Shown here in pieces: positions 8,270-17,173 of a DNA stretch of 64,000 nucleotides. The notes below the pieces were generated by a model. The model saw nothing but the letters and a program-made list of their open reading frames with translations, was not told the DNA's origin and searched no databases. The first letter of the stretch is position 1. Every line of letters starts with the position of its first letter. The stretch is from Thalassobacillus sp. CUG 92003 (GTDB taxonomy: Bacteria; Bacillota; Bacilli; Bacillales; Halobacillaceae), in the NCBI RefSeq assembly GCF_013618635.1, contig NZ_JABLSJ010000011.1, forward strand, positions 58,700 through 122,699, written 5' to 3'. A program made the position numbers and the translations under genes.

Positions 8270-8298
8270 ATTGTATAGTCAACTTAACATTTTGTCAA
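8270..8298 (-). promoter_or_regulatory. Sigma-A promoter of the XRE regulator gene
   Basis: On the minus strand TTGACA (8293-8298) is separated by 17 bp from TACAAT (8270-8275). The -10 lies inside the dyad ACTATACAATATAGT, consistent with autorepression. Confidence 0.6.
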
Positions 8299-8400
8299 CT
8301 TAACTTAACATCAATTTTAGATTAAATCCATATCTTACCTGAATAATTACGTGTCACCGTGCCGTAATGTGAACTTAATGTGAACAACCCCCTTTTTATA

Positions 8401-8429
8401 TTGACCAAATGTAAATTTTTTGTTAAATT
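8401..8429 (+). promoter_or_regulatory. Candidate promoter of ltaS
   Basis: TTGACC and TAAATT separated by 17 bp, about 50 bp before the ltaS start codon and its AGAGGAGG site. Confidence 0.45.
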
Positions 8430-8478
8430 TATAACCTGATTCAAACCTCGGGATAGGACAAACCAGAGGAGGAAAAGA

Positions 8479-10395
8479 ATGAATAATAGACTCAAAGATT
8501 TAATGAACAATGGCTTGTTCTTTTTTGCCATTGCCACGCTAATGTTATGGATTAAATCGTATTTTACCTTTCGTTTTGCATTTACACTTGATATTGAAAA
8601 TACAATGCAGGAAATTATCCTGGTTATTGCACCACTAGGCTCAATCATCGTTTTCTTAGGATTGAGTTTCATGTTTGCAAAAAAACACCGAATGAAAGCA
8701 TTTTTGACACTGTACTTTATTCTGTCGTTTGTTTTATTCGCGAACGTCGTTTATTTCCGGTTCTTTAACGATTTCATCACGGTACCGGTCTTGATGCAGT
8801 ATCAGAACTTCGGTGAACTTGGTGGAAGCGCAGCAGAATTAATGCACCTATCAGACATCATGCTATGGATCGACTTTATTGCAGTATGTGTGTGGGTAAA
8901 AATGCAGGACAGCCAATACTTTTTGGCATTGCGCAAACGCACAATCGGCCTTATCTTTTCGACAGCTGTCATGGCAATGGCCGTCAACTTAGCAATGGCT
9001 GAAACAGAACGTCCTGAACTACTGACACGAACATTCGACCGCGCCATGTTAGTTAAACTGCTCGGTGTCTACAATTTTCACGTTTATGATGGAGTTATGA
9101 CAGCTAAATCAACGACACACCGCGCTTTCGCAGAGAGCAGTGAACTATCCGAGGTGCAACACTACGTCAATGCTCAAAAAGGAAAGCCGGGAGAATACTT
9201 TGGGAAAGCAGAAGGCAAAAACGTTGTCTTGGTTTCAATGGAATCCTTGCAAAACTTCGTCATAAATTACAAGGTCAATGGCCAGGAAGTCACGCCATTC
9301 CTGAACGACTTGATCGGGGACAGCCTGTATTTCAAAAATTTCTATCATAATACAGCACAAGGTAAAACCTCTGATTCTGAGTTTCTATTAGATAACTCGA
9401 TGTATGGTCTGCCAAGAGGTGCTGTATTCACCACGAATTCCGGGAATGAATTCAATGCGACCCCGGAAATTCTAAAAAAAGAAAAGGGCTACACGTCAGC
9501 GGCCTTCCACGGCAACAATGACAGTTTCTGGAACCGCGATATTATGTACAAATCACTTGGCTATGATAAGTTCTTTTCTGAAGAACAATATGATGTAACC
9601 GAAGAAAATTCCGTTAACTATGGCCTGAAGGATATCCCTTTCTTCAAGCAGTCCATTCCAAAAATCAAAAGTTTAGAGGAACCTTACTATTCTAAATTTA
9701 TTACACTGACACACCACTATCCTTATATTCTTGAAGATGAGAAAAATAAGATGATAGAACCTGCCAACACAGGCGATGGGTCAGTTGACCGTTATTTCCA
9801 AACGGCACGATATATGGACGAAGCCTTGAAGAAGTTCATGCAGGATATGAAGGATGCCGGGGAATATAAAGATACCGTATTCGTATTCTATGGTGATCAC
9901 TACGGTATTTCTGAGAACCACAACAGAGCTATGAGTGAACTCCTTGGTAAAGAGATTCGACCATTTGAGCACGCTCAACTCCAAAAAGTACCATTGATCA
10001 TTCACTCCCCTGGTCTAGAAGGTAAAACCATGGAGACCGTGGGAAGTCAAGTTGACTTAAAACCTACTATCCTTCATTTACTAGGTGTAGGAACAGAACA
10101 AGATATTCAATTCGGTACCGACCTACTAGCCAAAAACCGCGAAGAACTAGCTATCTTCCGTAACGGCAGTGCGGTGTCAGAAGATAGACTCTATTCAGCT
10201 AAAGAAAATATTTGCTATGACAAAAGCTCAGGTGAAGAAATCGAAGCAGCTAAGTGTGACCCGATTAAAGAAAAAGCACAGACTGAATTAGAAATGTCAG
10301 ATAAAGTCGTATACGGCGATTTACTGCGTTTCTTGGATGAAGTTCAGCCGATTAGTGAAAAAAGTAAACCAGGCCAACCTGAAAAACAAAATTAA
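8479..10395 (+). CDS. ltaS: Lipoteichoic acid synthase LtaS
   Basis: Polyglycerolphosphate LTA synthase (638 aa), which polymerises glycerolphosphate from phosphatidylglycerol on the outer face of the membrane. Five N-terminal membrane helices span about residues 10-185. The extracellular sulfatase-fold domain shows the manganese ligand Glu in VSMESLQNF, the catalytic Thr in QGKTSDSEF near residue 300, and Asp-His in YGDHYGIS near 475. The length matches the family. The csbB-gtrA-yfhO type operon further right would modify its product. It has its own promoter and terminator. Confidence 0.93.
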   Translation: MNNRLKDLMNNGLFFFAIATLMLWIKSYFTFRFAFTLDIENTMQEIILVIAPLGSIIVFLGLSFMFAKKHRMKAFLTLYFILSFVLFANVVYFRFFNDFITVPVLMQYQNFGELGGSAAELMHLSDIMLWIDFIAVCVWVKMQDSQYFLALRKRTIGLIFSTAVMAMAVNLAMAETERPELLTRTFDRAMLVKLLGVYNFHVYDGVMTAKSTTHRAFAESSELSEVQHYVNAQKGKPGEYFGKAEGKNVVLVSMESLQNFVINYKVNGQEVTPFLNDLIGDSLYFKNFYHNTAQGKTSDSEFLLDNSMYGLPRGAVFTTNSGNEFNATPEILKKEKGYTSAAFHGNNDSFWNRDIMYKSLGYDKFFSEEQYDVTEENSVNYGLKDIPFFKQSIPKIKSLEEPYYSKFITLTHHYPYILEDEKNKMIEPANTGDGSVDRYFQTARYMDEALKKFMQDMKDAGEYKDTVFVFYGDHYGISENHNRAMSELLGKEIRPFEHAQLQKVPLIIHSPGLEGKTMETVGSQVDLKPTILHLLGVGTEQDIQFGTDLLAKNREELAIFRNGSAVSEDRLYSAKENICYDKSSGEEIEAAKCDPIKEKAQTELEMSDKVVYGDLLRFLDEVQPISEKSKPGQPEKQN

Positions 10396-10424
10396 TAAGG
10401 CGGATGTTGACTCGCCTAACCTTT

Positions 10425-10461
10425 GAAACGCTTGGATAATCAAAATCCAAGCGTTTCTTTG
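10425..10461 (+). terminator. Terminator of ltaS
   Basis: GAAACGCTTGG...CCAAGCGTTTC stem followed by TTTG, 30 bp after the stop codon. Confidence 0.75.
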
Positions 10462-10554
10462 TGTTCCTTTTATGTTTATAAGCGGCATCATACGGAACGC
10501 TAAACCCTTAGAAAACGGTCCTATTTCTAAGGGGAATTGGTATGGAATTCGGTC

Positions 10555-10602
10555 AAAAAAGCCCTTCAGCATAAAGTGCGTTAGACACCGATGCTGAAGG
10601 GC
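10555..10602 (-). terminator. Terminator of glutamate dehydrogenase gene
   Basis: Twelve-base inverted repeat GCCCTTCAGCAT / ATGCTGAAGGGC with T6 on the minus strand, about 65 bp downstream of the stop codon. Confidence 0.75.
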
Positions 10603-10664
10603 ATTTTATATATCAAACAAATAGTGCTATCTCATGGGTAGAATCTCTGGGGATCCCGGCATTA

Positions 10665-12044
10665 TTAATACAGTTTCCCTTGACGATATAAAACCGTCGA
10701 TAACTTCATGACCGAGTGAATATAGCAGTTTTGCCTAAGCGGAAATGGATCGCCGAAGAATTGCGGATAAATCGTTTCGACCGTTGATTTCATTTTGTCG
10801 AATAGCAGTTTATAAATTTGGTCTTCGTCATAAAACTGAGTTTCCCGACCTTGCATCCATTCTAAATAGGAAACAATAACCCCGCCGGCGTTAGCAAGAA
10901 TATCAGGCACAATCACAACGCCCTTGTCTGCCAGATACTCGTCAGCTTCTTCCGTTATAGGCGCGTTGGCCCCTTCCACAAGAATATCAGCCTTAATGTC
11001 GGCCATATTTCCCTCGTGAATCTGATCTTCCAATGCAGCCAGAATAAGCACATCGACATCCAACGACAAAATATCATCCCGGTTAAGCACGTCCGCTTTT
11101 ATACCTGCCTCGGAAAGTTCATGCTTGCTGGTTGGCAGATCCTCTTCGTGTTTATTCTTGAATTCTATTAAAGACGGGATGTCCAATCCTTCTGAATTAT
11201 ATAACACCACATTGCGGTCACTGACTGCCACCACTTTGTTCCTTAGATGATCACAGTGATAGGCTTCCAAGCTGGCAACCGAACCGACGTTACCAAACCC
11301 TTGCACAGCAATTTCCAGCTGTTGGTCATAGTAACTCAAAGCTGTTTTGGCAAATCTGTTGTCAATTTTATTAAACCATTGCTTATTTTCTTTAATAAAA
11401 TCATGTATCATATAACGAAACGTAAAATAAACCCCTTTACCAGTAGCTTCCCTGCGGCCAAGTGAGCCGCCATTCATGATACTCTTCCCTGTAAAACTTC
11501 CCCGGTAAGTTTTGCCTGGGTGAATGGTTTTATATTCAGCCATCATCCAATCCATTTCTCGTTCTCCCGTTCCCATATCCGGAGCAGGAATATCTTTTTC
11601 CGTCCCTAACGTTGAACTGAAATTTTGTACATACTTCTTACAAATCAAGTTCAATTCTTTCGGACTGAAGTCTTTGGGATCTATTTCGACCCCGCCTTTT
11701 CCTCCGCCGAACGGCACCTCATGAAGTGCGTTTTTCAGGGTCATCAAGGCAGCCAAATTAATGGTTTCATCTTCATTCACCGATTCATGGAAACGGATCC
11801 CCCCTTTGTAAGGTCCCATAATATCATTATGCTGGACACGATAAGCCGGGATCCTGATCACTTGTTGGTCTTCTAAGGGGACCCTTAAAAAAGATTTATG
11901 TACATGATTAGGGGTGGAGAGTAACGAAACCAATGATTTGAAAGCTTTTTCTCTTTCTTTGTCCTTCAAATCTGGCAAAAAGGTTGCGTCTTCCGCCAAA
12001 GCGTCTAATGACTCTCTAATGATGCTTGCTCGTTTGCTTTCCAT
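10665..12044 (-). CDS. Glutamate dehydrogenase (Glu/Leu/Phe/Val family)
   Basis: Oxidative deamination of glutamate to 2-oxoglutarate or the reverse (459 aa). The substrate-binding and catalytic region reads GPYKGGIRFHESV and PFGGGKGGVEIDP (catalytic Lys in GGGKGG near residue 116). The Rossmann nucleotide-binding motif is VQGFGNVGS near residue 250. It is about 30 residues longer than B. subtilis RocG/GudB, with an insertion around residue 215-240 (FIKENKQWFNKI). Cofactor preference is not clear. ACGGAGG precedes the start. Single gene with its own terminator. Confidence 0.9.
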   Translation of the reverse strand: MESKRASIIRESLDALAEDATFLPDLKDKEREKAFKSLVSLLSTPNHVHKSFLRVPLEDQQVIRIPAYRVQHNDIMGPYKGGIRFHESVNEDETINLAALMTLKNALHEVPFGGGKGGVEIDPKDFSPKELNLICKKYVQNFSSTLGTEKDIPAPDMGTGEREMDWMMAEYKTIHPGKTYRGSFTGKSIMNGGSLGRREATGKGVYFTFRYMIHDFIKENKQWFNKIDNRFAKTALSYYDQQLEIAVQGFGNVGSVASLEAYHCDHLRNKVVAVSDRNVVLYNSEGLDIPSLIEFKNKHEEDLPTSKHELSEAGIKADVLNRDDILSLDVDVLILAALEDQIHEGNMADIKADILVEGANAPITEEADEYLADKGVVIVPDILANAGGVIVSYLEWMQGRETQFYDEDQIYKLLFDKMKSTVETIYPQFFGDPFPLRQNCYIHSVMKLSTVLYRQGKLY

Positions 12045-12152
12045 GATTCAACCTCCGTTTATTGATTTCTGCAAATCTTGTATGCGCTCTATTTCCTTTG
12101 TACACCAAAATGGAAGAAACTAAACCTTTTCACGCCCTTCCATTTTCCTACG

Positions 12153-12758
12153 TTAGTCCTTTAGGTCTGGGTTAGGAAGTTTATAAAAATCACGCACATA
12201 CGTATAATCGCCTGCCATTCGACCGACTGGCTTCAATTTATGCGGGTCAACTTTGTCTGAATCCATCTCAATCTCGTCCTTGAGATGGTAGCAGATAACC
12301 CGGCCAAGTATAAGCCTGCTTGCTCCTACTTCAACAATTCGATCCAATGTACACTCCATGTTGACTGGCGAATCTGATACACGTGGCGCGCGAACAAGTT
12401 CACTAGGTGCTGAGGCGATATCTGCACGTGCAAACTCATCCTCTTCTGGATCATAATTTTTGCTGCTTTCATACATTTTATTAGCCATATCCTCCGAAAC
12501 AATATTCACGACAAATTCGCCTGTTTCTTTGATATTAGCAACGGTATCTTTAAATCCTGATTCATTGTTTCCCGGACCTGCAGAAAAACAGAGAGTAATC
12601 GGATCCATCGAGGCCACTGTAAAAAAACTGAACGGCGCCAGGTTCGGCATTCCATCCTTATCTATTGATGAAACCCAGGCAATTGCACGCGGCACAACAG
12701 CTCCTTTGATTAATTTTGCCATATTATGCTCAGGAAATTCGTCTTCGTTCAAAATCAT
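12153..12758 (-). CDS. Flavin reductase family protein (FMN-binding split barrel)
   Basis: FMN-binding oxidoreductase of the DIM6/NTAB family (201 aa). The family start is clear: KLIKGAVVPRAIAWVSSIDKDG at about residues 15-36, then APFSFFTVAS near 42. The C-terminal part has the split-barrel GRVICYHL. Members reduce free flavin or act as partners of two-component monooxygenases; no monooxygenase is nearby. It begins two bases after the DinB gene stop, so the two are probably cotranscribed. Confidence 0.8.
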   Translation of the reverse strand: MILNEDEFPEHNMAKLIKGAVVPRAIAWVSSIDKDGMPNLAPFSFFTVASMDPITLCFSAGPGNNESGFKDTVANIKETGEFVVNIVSEDMANKMYESSKNYDPEEDEFARADIASAPSELVRAPRVSDSPVNMECTLDRIVEVGASRLILGRVICYHLKDEIEMDSDKVDPHKLKPVGRMAGDYTYVRDFYKLPNPDLKD

Positions 12759-12760
12759 GA

Positions 12761-13264
12761 TTAATCCCTCCTGTCGTACAAATAGAAAATATAGTCTGTT
12801 GATACCCCTTTAAATCCTAATTGTCTTAACATGGCCGTCACATTACCCCTATGATAGGTGCCATGGTTGACCACATGGTGAAGCAACTCCAAATACGTGG
12901 TATGTAACGTTCCTAACTGAGGATGATGGATCGTCGTCTCAGCTTGCAAATCCTCTTGATTATTAAGGAATGCTTCAAGCTCTCTATTATTCAGTTTGAA
13001 CTTCTCTTCTAATTGGGTCAACGTATCGGGCCTCTGGTCATCATGAACAAAGGACGCATCCAATAAAGCAGCCACGTCGCATCCTGCGATCACATGACGC
13101 CAGATATAATCCACCTGGTACATGTGATATAACAGATCAGATAACGAAGGAAATACACTCTTAACTTCTTGAAACAATACCGCTTCAGGTAACGTTTTTA
13201 AGTGATCCAGCACTTTCTCGTTAGCCCAGCAATGATACCCGAATAGATTCATTCCATGACTCAT
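12761..13264 (-). CDS. DinB-family protein
   Basis: Four-helix-bundle protein of 167 aa in the DinB/YfiT superfamily, often a metal-dependent thiol transferase or stress protein. The metal-binding His set appears as LYHMYQVDYIWRHVI near residue 47 and HHVVNHGTYHRGNV near residue 130. AAAGGAGGCGG precedes the start. It shares a transcript with the flavin reductase gene immediately downstream. The actual substrate is unknown. Confidence 0.8.
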   Translation of the reverse strand: MSHGMNLFGYHCWANEKVLDHLKTLPEAVLFQEVKSVFPSLSDLLYHMYQVDYIWRHVIAGCDVAALLDASFVHDDQRPDTLTQLEEKFKLNNRELEAFLNNQEDLQAETTIHHPQLGTLHTTYLELLHHVVNHGTYHRGNVTAMLRQLGFKGVSTDYIFYLYDRRD

Positions 13265-13326
13265 GTTACCGCCTCCTTTGCAGACACTATTTCTACTTCG
13301 TGAAGGAGCACGCTTTTCCCTCCCTT

Positions 13327-14474
13327 TTACCGCGGAGGTTTCACGCTTTCTTGTAGTCCTTGAACGGAATTATAGGTATGGTTAAATTTGGAACAGTTAA
13401 TGACGACAAGCAAACTCACCCCTATTAATGAGACAAACACTATAAAAACAGGAAAGATGGAAGTGCGGTGAATCACTTCAGTGAATAATCCGATGAGAAT
13501 TATCCGGATGCCAAGCCCTATCACACGCAGAACGGCATGGACCCTGCCGATTCGATTCTTCGGCACCCACTTCATTAAGAGCGTATTTCTTAGTACGCGT
13601 GACCCGGCGTTACCGAACCCCAATAAAATGGCCACTCCGAGGAAAACAGGGGTATTCGGTAAGCCTAGCATGATGATGCTACCCGCTAAAAAGACCCCCA
13701 TCGTGATACAAATCAATTTCACTTCCTGAAAACGTTTAACTAACAATGGAATGAGCCATCCGGCAGTCATTGCCCCCATAGCTAAAAGCAACTCACTCAT
13801 TCCGTAAACATCACCTGCAGCTTCCAACACTTGATTCACATAGATCGGGAATACATAATTCGTTACCATGATGATAATGAACGGCATTAACGTGGCCAGG
13901 AGAAACCAAAATCGCCACGGATGCTTACGGAAATAAATGGCCCCTGCAGCCATGTTCGCCATAAATGGTTCCTTAGCTTTTTCAATATCCAATGACTTTT
14001 CATACCGTAGTGAGCTTAAAATGAAGCATGACAAGAGATAAGAGCCAGCGTCAATCCACAATATCGCACTTAAATTAACGCGTGTGATTAAAAAAGCGCT
14101 ACAGCTCCGGCTAGTACAGTTGAAATTTGACCTTGGATTTCTAAAATGCCGTTGATCTTTTGATAATAGTGAGAAGCAAACAATTCTTGCCTTAACGCGA
14201 GCATCGCCGGATAAAAGAAATTGAAATAAAAGCATACCTGAAGCATGGTTGCAAATGAACGAAAGAATACGTTCCTCCCCATAAAGCCCATTATTGCGGC
14301 CCTCAAGCCTTGTACAATGATCAGAAGATTTTTGCGTGAAAAACAATCAATGATCAGGCCTATATAAGACGTCACCATTTGAATCACAAACGTTGTCACC
14401 AACGTGACATGACCCAACACTCTCTCCCCATTGTTCATGGTGACAAAGATCCAGGGGACGGCAATCATTGTCAT
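13327..14474 (-). pseudogene. MFS transporter, N-terminally truncated and frameshifted
   Basis: Two overlapping frames together give one major-facilitator protein. The first half (14474 to 14088) runs from MTMIAVPWIFVTMNN through the loop LIIDCFSRKNLL to VLAGAVALF and then stops. The second half resumes as AFLITRVNLSAILWIDAGSY and continues to 13327. The frame changes within a run of six T at 14090-14095 (minus strand). The front is also incomplete: the usual first half of TM1 is missing and the sequence instead joins the start of an FMN reductase. Family resemblance is to macrolide-efflux-like MFS proteins. Either a decayed gene or, for the T-run, a base-calling error. Confidence 0.75.
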
Positions 14475-14533
14475 GATGCAATTCGTGTTCTCCCCTCCTG
14501 TCGCAAAGATCCATTAATCACCACAATATTCAT
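14471..14533 (-). pseudogene. N-terminal remnant of an NADPH-dependent FMN reductase
   Basis: GGAGGAG and an ATG at 14533 open a 20-codon frame reading MNIVVINGSLRQEGRTRIAS before a stop. This is the flavodoxin-fold first strand and phosphate loop of NADPH-dependent FMN reductases (normally about 170-190 aa). The frame is cut off exactly where MFS sequence begins, so the region looks like a deletion junction joining two genes. Confidence 0.6.
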
Positions 14534-14687
14534 TCTCAAACTCCTCCTCTTCACTGTTTTTTAGTATAGCGAGGAGAGAGAAACCAAACATCAGCTTGAG
14601 GAAGGGAAAACACCTCCACAAAACGGACGACCCCAACCTACCATAACCTAAGACCAAAGCACGACCCCCGCGCGACACACCCGGCTC

Positions 14688-14719
14688 ATTTGAAAAACCA
14701 CATTTTGTACCAGGTACGC
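14688..14719 (+). repeat. Half copy A of the GTACCTGGTAC hairpin element
   Basis: Right half only: ACACCCGGCTC, an A/T-rich link, then GTACCAGGTACGC. The left half is absent. It lies downstream of the broken sortase gene. See the full copies at 27007, 28585 and 29751. Confidence 0.75.
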
Positions 14720-14721
14720 AA

Positions 14722-14755
14722 AAAAAGAGACTCCCTTCTAGAGGGTGCCTCTTTC
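14722..14755 (-). terminator. Weak terminator downstream of the class F sortase
   Basis: On the minus strand AGAGGCACCCTC...AGGGAGTCTCT forms an imperfect hairpin followed by T7. It sits just after the original (pre-nonsense) end of the sortase reading frame at 14760, which supports that longer frame as ancestral. Confidence 0.5.
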
Positions 14756-14759
14756 ATGG

Positions 14760-14930
14760 TTAGTTGGTGGTGGTTTTGGATGATGGTTGGGATTCTTGGC
14801 CATTTTCGCTCACGGTGGTGACGTAATAAGTGTGCTTGTCAGCTTGTTCATCGGTGTAGCTTTTACGTTCATGGGCTGAAATACTGGCCACATGCTCAAA
14901 TTCGCCATCCTCTTTACTGCGATACACCCG
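14760..14930 (-). pseudogene. Detached C-terminal part of the class F sortase (FN3-like domain)
   Basis: Directly after the TAA at 14931-14933, in the same frame, the sequence stays open for 56 codons: RVYRSKEDGEFEHVASIS, then YYVTTVSENGQESQPS, to a stop at 14760. Joined to the preceding EVNGSFVEWHAVRDERVVG this is a complete fibronectin type III-like fold (strand pattern W-x8-Y-x-V-Y-R...Y-x-V-T-x-V). The expected residue at the stop is Tyr, one substitution (TAT or TAC to TAA) away. Confidence 0.7.
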
Positions 14931-15782
14931 TTACCCTACGACACGTTCATCGCGAACAGCATGCCATTCCACAAACGAGCCGTTCACTTCCACGTTCTCA
15001 GGTGCCGGTAAAGGGTCGGGTTCAGGTTCTTCCTGTTCAATTTGGCCTTCTTTCAATTCCGAGAAAACAACTAAACGTTCTAAGTGATTGCTCGTTTCCT
15101 GGTCAAAGGTTCCGGTACAGGTTATAAGGTTCAACATGCGTTTGTCCGTTTCGCCGAAAATATCTTCAATTGGCGCATCATCATAAGGGTAGCTTTTCAG
15201 CTTTCGGACCACGAACGTCAATTCTTTTCCATCGGCATTCGTTACCTTTATTTCATCGCCCTTTTTTAAGTCCTTCAGATCAAAAAATACCGCAGGTCCT
15301 TCATAACTGTCCACGTGCCCAGCTAATACAGAATTGCCCACATTGCCTGCTTTTGTGCCCGGTTCAAACCACCCTACACGTTCTGTGCTATCAGGGACGC
15401 CCATCTCGCCATTATCCAGTAATCCTACCTTTTCCACCTTTGCATCAACACCTATGGCAGGTACATTGACCTTGACAGGCTCTATCCCCTGATCGTTGGT
15501 CGCAGCCTCATCATCCTCTGATACAGCATTGGATTCTTTTAATGATTCTGAATTCAACACTGTAAATTCCTCCTGAAGTTCGTTCGCTTCACTGCGTGTC
15601 TCTTTTTCTCTATTCTGTTTTTCAGAAGGCTGGTAGTAAGAGGTATTTTGCATGTCTTCTTGCTGTGTTGATTGATCGCCTAGTCCAGGAAGTGCCCCAT
15701 TTGAAAACACATGCGTGCTAAAGCTGACAGCCAGCAAGGTCACCGCAGCACTGAATAATATTGAAATGAGCCATTTCATCAT
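14931..15782 (-). CDS. Class F sortase, truncated by a nonsense codon in its C-terminal domain
   Basis: Membrane-anchored sortase (283 aa as read). The N-terminal helix is followed by a long charged linker and the catalytic barrel from about residue 100: VNVPAIGVDAKVEKVGL, the His in VLAGHVDSY, the Cys in NLITCTGTFD and the Arg in HLERLVVFSEL. The catalytic domain is intact. The stop falls inside an appended fibronectin-like domain whose remainder continues downstream in frame. It lies 55 bp after a surface-protein gene with an MPDTG signal, its likely substrate. The start follows GAAGGTGATGG. Confidence 0.85.
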   Translation of the reverse strand: MMKWLISILFSAAVTLLAVSFSTHVFSNGALPGLGDQSTQQEDMQNTSYYQPSEKQNREKETRSEANELQEEFTVLNSESLKESNAVSEDDEAATNDQGIEPVKVNVPAIGVDAKVEKVGLLDNGEMGVPDSTERVGWFEPGTKAGNVGNSVLAGHVDSYEGPAVFFDLKDLKKGDEIKVTNADGKELTFVVRKLKSYPYDDAPIEDIFGETDKRMLNLITCTGTFDQETSNHLERLVVFSELKEGQIEQEEPEPDPLPAPENVEVNGSFVEWHAVRDERVVG

Positions 15783-15837
15783 CCATCACCTTCTCTTATA
15801 CTCAAATCTAAAAAGCGTCCTCTACTTTTTCACATGA

Positions 15838-15950
15838 TTACTGAAATACTTTCTTACGGAACAAGACCGCACCTGAAGCTGTAGCTAACAAGCCTAATGA
15901 TACCCACAACCAGGCCGTGGTGCTTGAATCAGCCGCCTGACTGGTGCCTA
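15838..15950 (-). pseudogene. Frameshifted cell-wall sorting signal of the surface protein
   Basis: One frame over from the upstream coding sequence, the sequence reads VGTSQAADSSTTAW, a hydrophobic helix LWVSLGLLATASGAVLF, and a basic tail RKKVFQ ending at 15838. Together with the MPDTG just before the shift this is a complete sortase signal. The frames join at a run of three C at 15951-15953 (GGG on the coding strand); removal of one G restores MPDTGMVGTSQ. Confidence 0.75.
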
Positions 15951-17173
15951 CCCATGCCCGTATCTGGCATCGCTTCCGGCATATCATCTTGGCCGTAAGT
16001 GTCTGGCATTTGTTTTACAATAGCCTCACTTAACGTCTCACCGACGCCGAACATGTAACCGAATCCGCCACGGAACGACTCGTAGCTTGCCTCATAATCT
16101 CCAGCCACGTATTGGTCGAACGTTTTCAGGACACTCTCTTCTTGCTTCCAAACAGCATCTGTAGCTGCATCAGCTGGAAGATTCCCTTCAGTTGCCTTAC
16201 CTAGGAAGTTGCCAAATTCATCAGCAAACATGTGTAGACGCTCTTCTGCCTTCATTCTAGCCTCTTCATCTTCCTCAAGAGCGGCGCTTACCACATCACC
16301 CTGGGCATCAAGGTGATCCTGCTGCCATACTTTTTCAAATTGTGATGCGCTATCTTTTCCATAAACGGATTGAATGGCCGCAGTAAAGTCCTCAGTATGC
16401 TGGCCTTCAGCCCATGTGGTAAAATCGAAATCCTCAGCGTTATTAAACCCTTTTTGCACAGCCAAGGCAAAGTGCTCGGATGCAAAACGATTAAGGGTCG
16501 ATCGCAAATCTGCTGAAGCCGTATCGGCCTTTGTGTTGTTAAACTCGTCTGGCATTTGCGTTACAATTGCGCCAAAAAGGCCCTTACTCACATCATACAT
16601 GCGTTTAAATCCTTCACGAAACGTTTGATACGCTTTTTGATACTCACCATTTACATAATGATCAAATGTATTGATGACATCCATTTCGTGAGCACGCACT
16701 AATTCCTCAGCATCTTCTGCCGGAAGATTTCCTTCTGTTGCTTGATCAAGAAAACTGGAGAACTCCGTAACGAACGCCTCCATCTCCTGTTCAGCTTCTG
16801 TTCGCGCTGCTTCATCGCCTTCTTTTGCTGCTGTAACAAGCTTGTCTGTGTAATCATTATGTTCCCGGAAAATGTCTTCAAATTGCTTGGCCGCTTCCTC
16901 TCCATATACAGAGGCGATAGCCGGCGTCATATCTGCTGCATTTTGATCCAAGGCAGCTCGCGACGCTTCAGCATCTTCGACTTCATCATACTGTTTCATC
17001 ATCGTCATCACCGCTAACGTAAAATGCTCGGATAACAACTGATCAAGATCTGCTCTTAAATCCGAAGCCGGGGTCTTTGAAGCAGCATGTGATTCGCCAT
17101 TGTGTGCTGAAGTCAGCGAGGGAACCAACAGCATGGCCGCCATCATCATAACGAGTATGCGTTTGATTGTCAT
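15929..17173 (-). CDS. Secreted two-repeat surface protein with MPDTG motif, frame broken at the anchor
   Basis: Signal peptide (MTIKRILVMMMAAMLLVPSL, cut near SAHNG) followed by two homologous helical domains of about 175 residues, at about 30-205 and 215-395. Shared landmarks are SEHF[TA]LAV, ASVYG/QSVYG, ATEGNLPA, and FDHYVNGEY/FDQYVAGDY. The frame then reaches MPDTGMGRHQSGG and stops, without a membrane helix. The sorting helix continues in another frame, so as sequenced the protein would be secreted but not wall-anchored. The start at 17173 fits AAGGAGA spacing better than the GTG at 17182. Function unknown; the domain is not one I can name with confidence. Confidence 0.75.
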   Translation of the reverse strand: MTIKRILVMMMAAMLLVPSLTSAHNGESHAASKTPASDLRADLDQLLSEHFTLAVMTMMKQYDEVEDAEASRAALDQNAADMTPAIASVYGEEAAKQFEDIFREHNDYTDKLVTAAKEGDEAARTEAEQEMEAFVTEFSSFLDQATEGNLPAEDAEELVRAHEMDVINTFDHYVNGEYQKAYQTFREGFKRMYDVSKGLFGAIVTQMPDEFNNTKADTASADLRSTLNRFASEHFALAVQKGFNNAEDFDFTTWAEGQHTEDFTAAIQSVYGKDSASQFEKVWQQDHLDAQGDVVSAALEEDEEARMKAEERLHMFADEFGNFLGKATEGNLPADAATDAVWKQEESVLKTFDQYVAGDYEASYESFRGGFGYMFGVGETLSEAIVKQMPDTYGQDDMPEAMPDTGMGRHQSGG

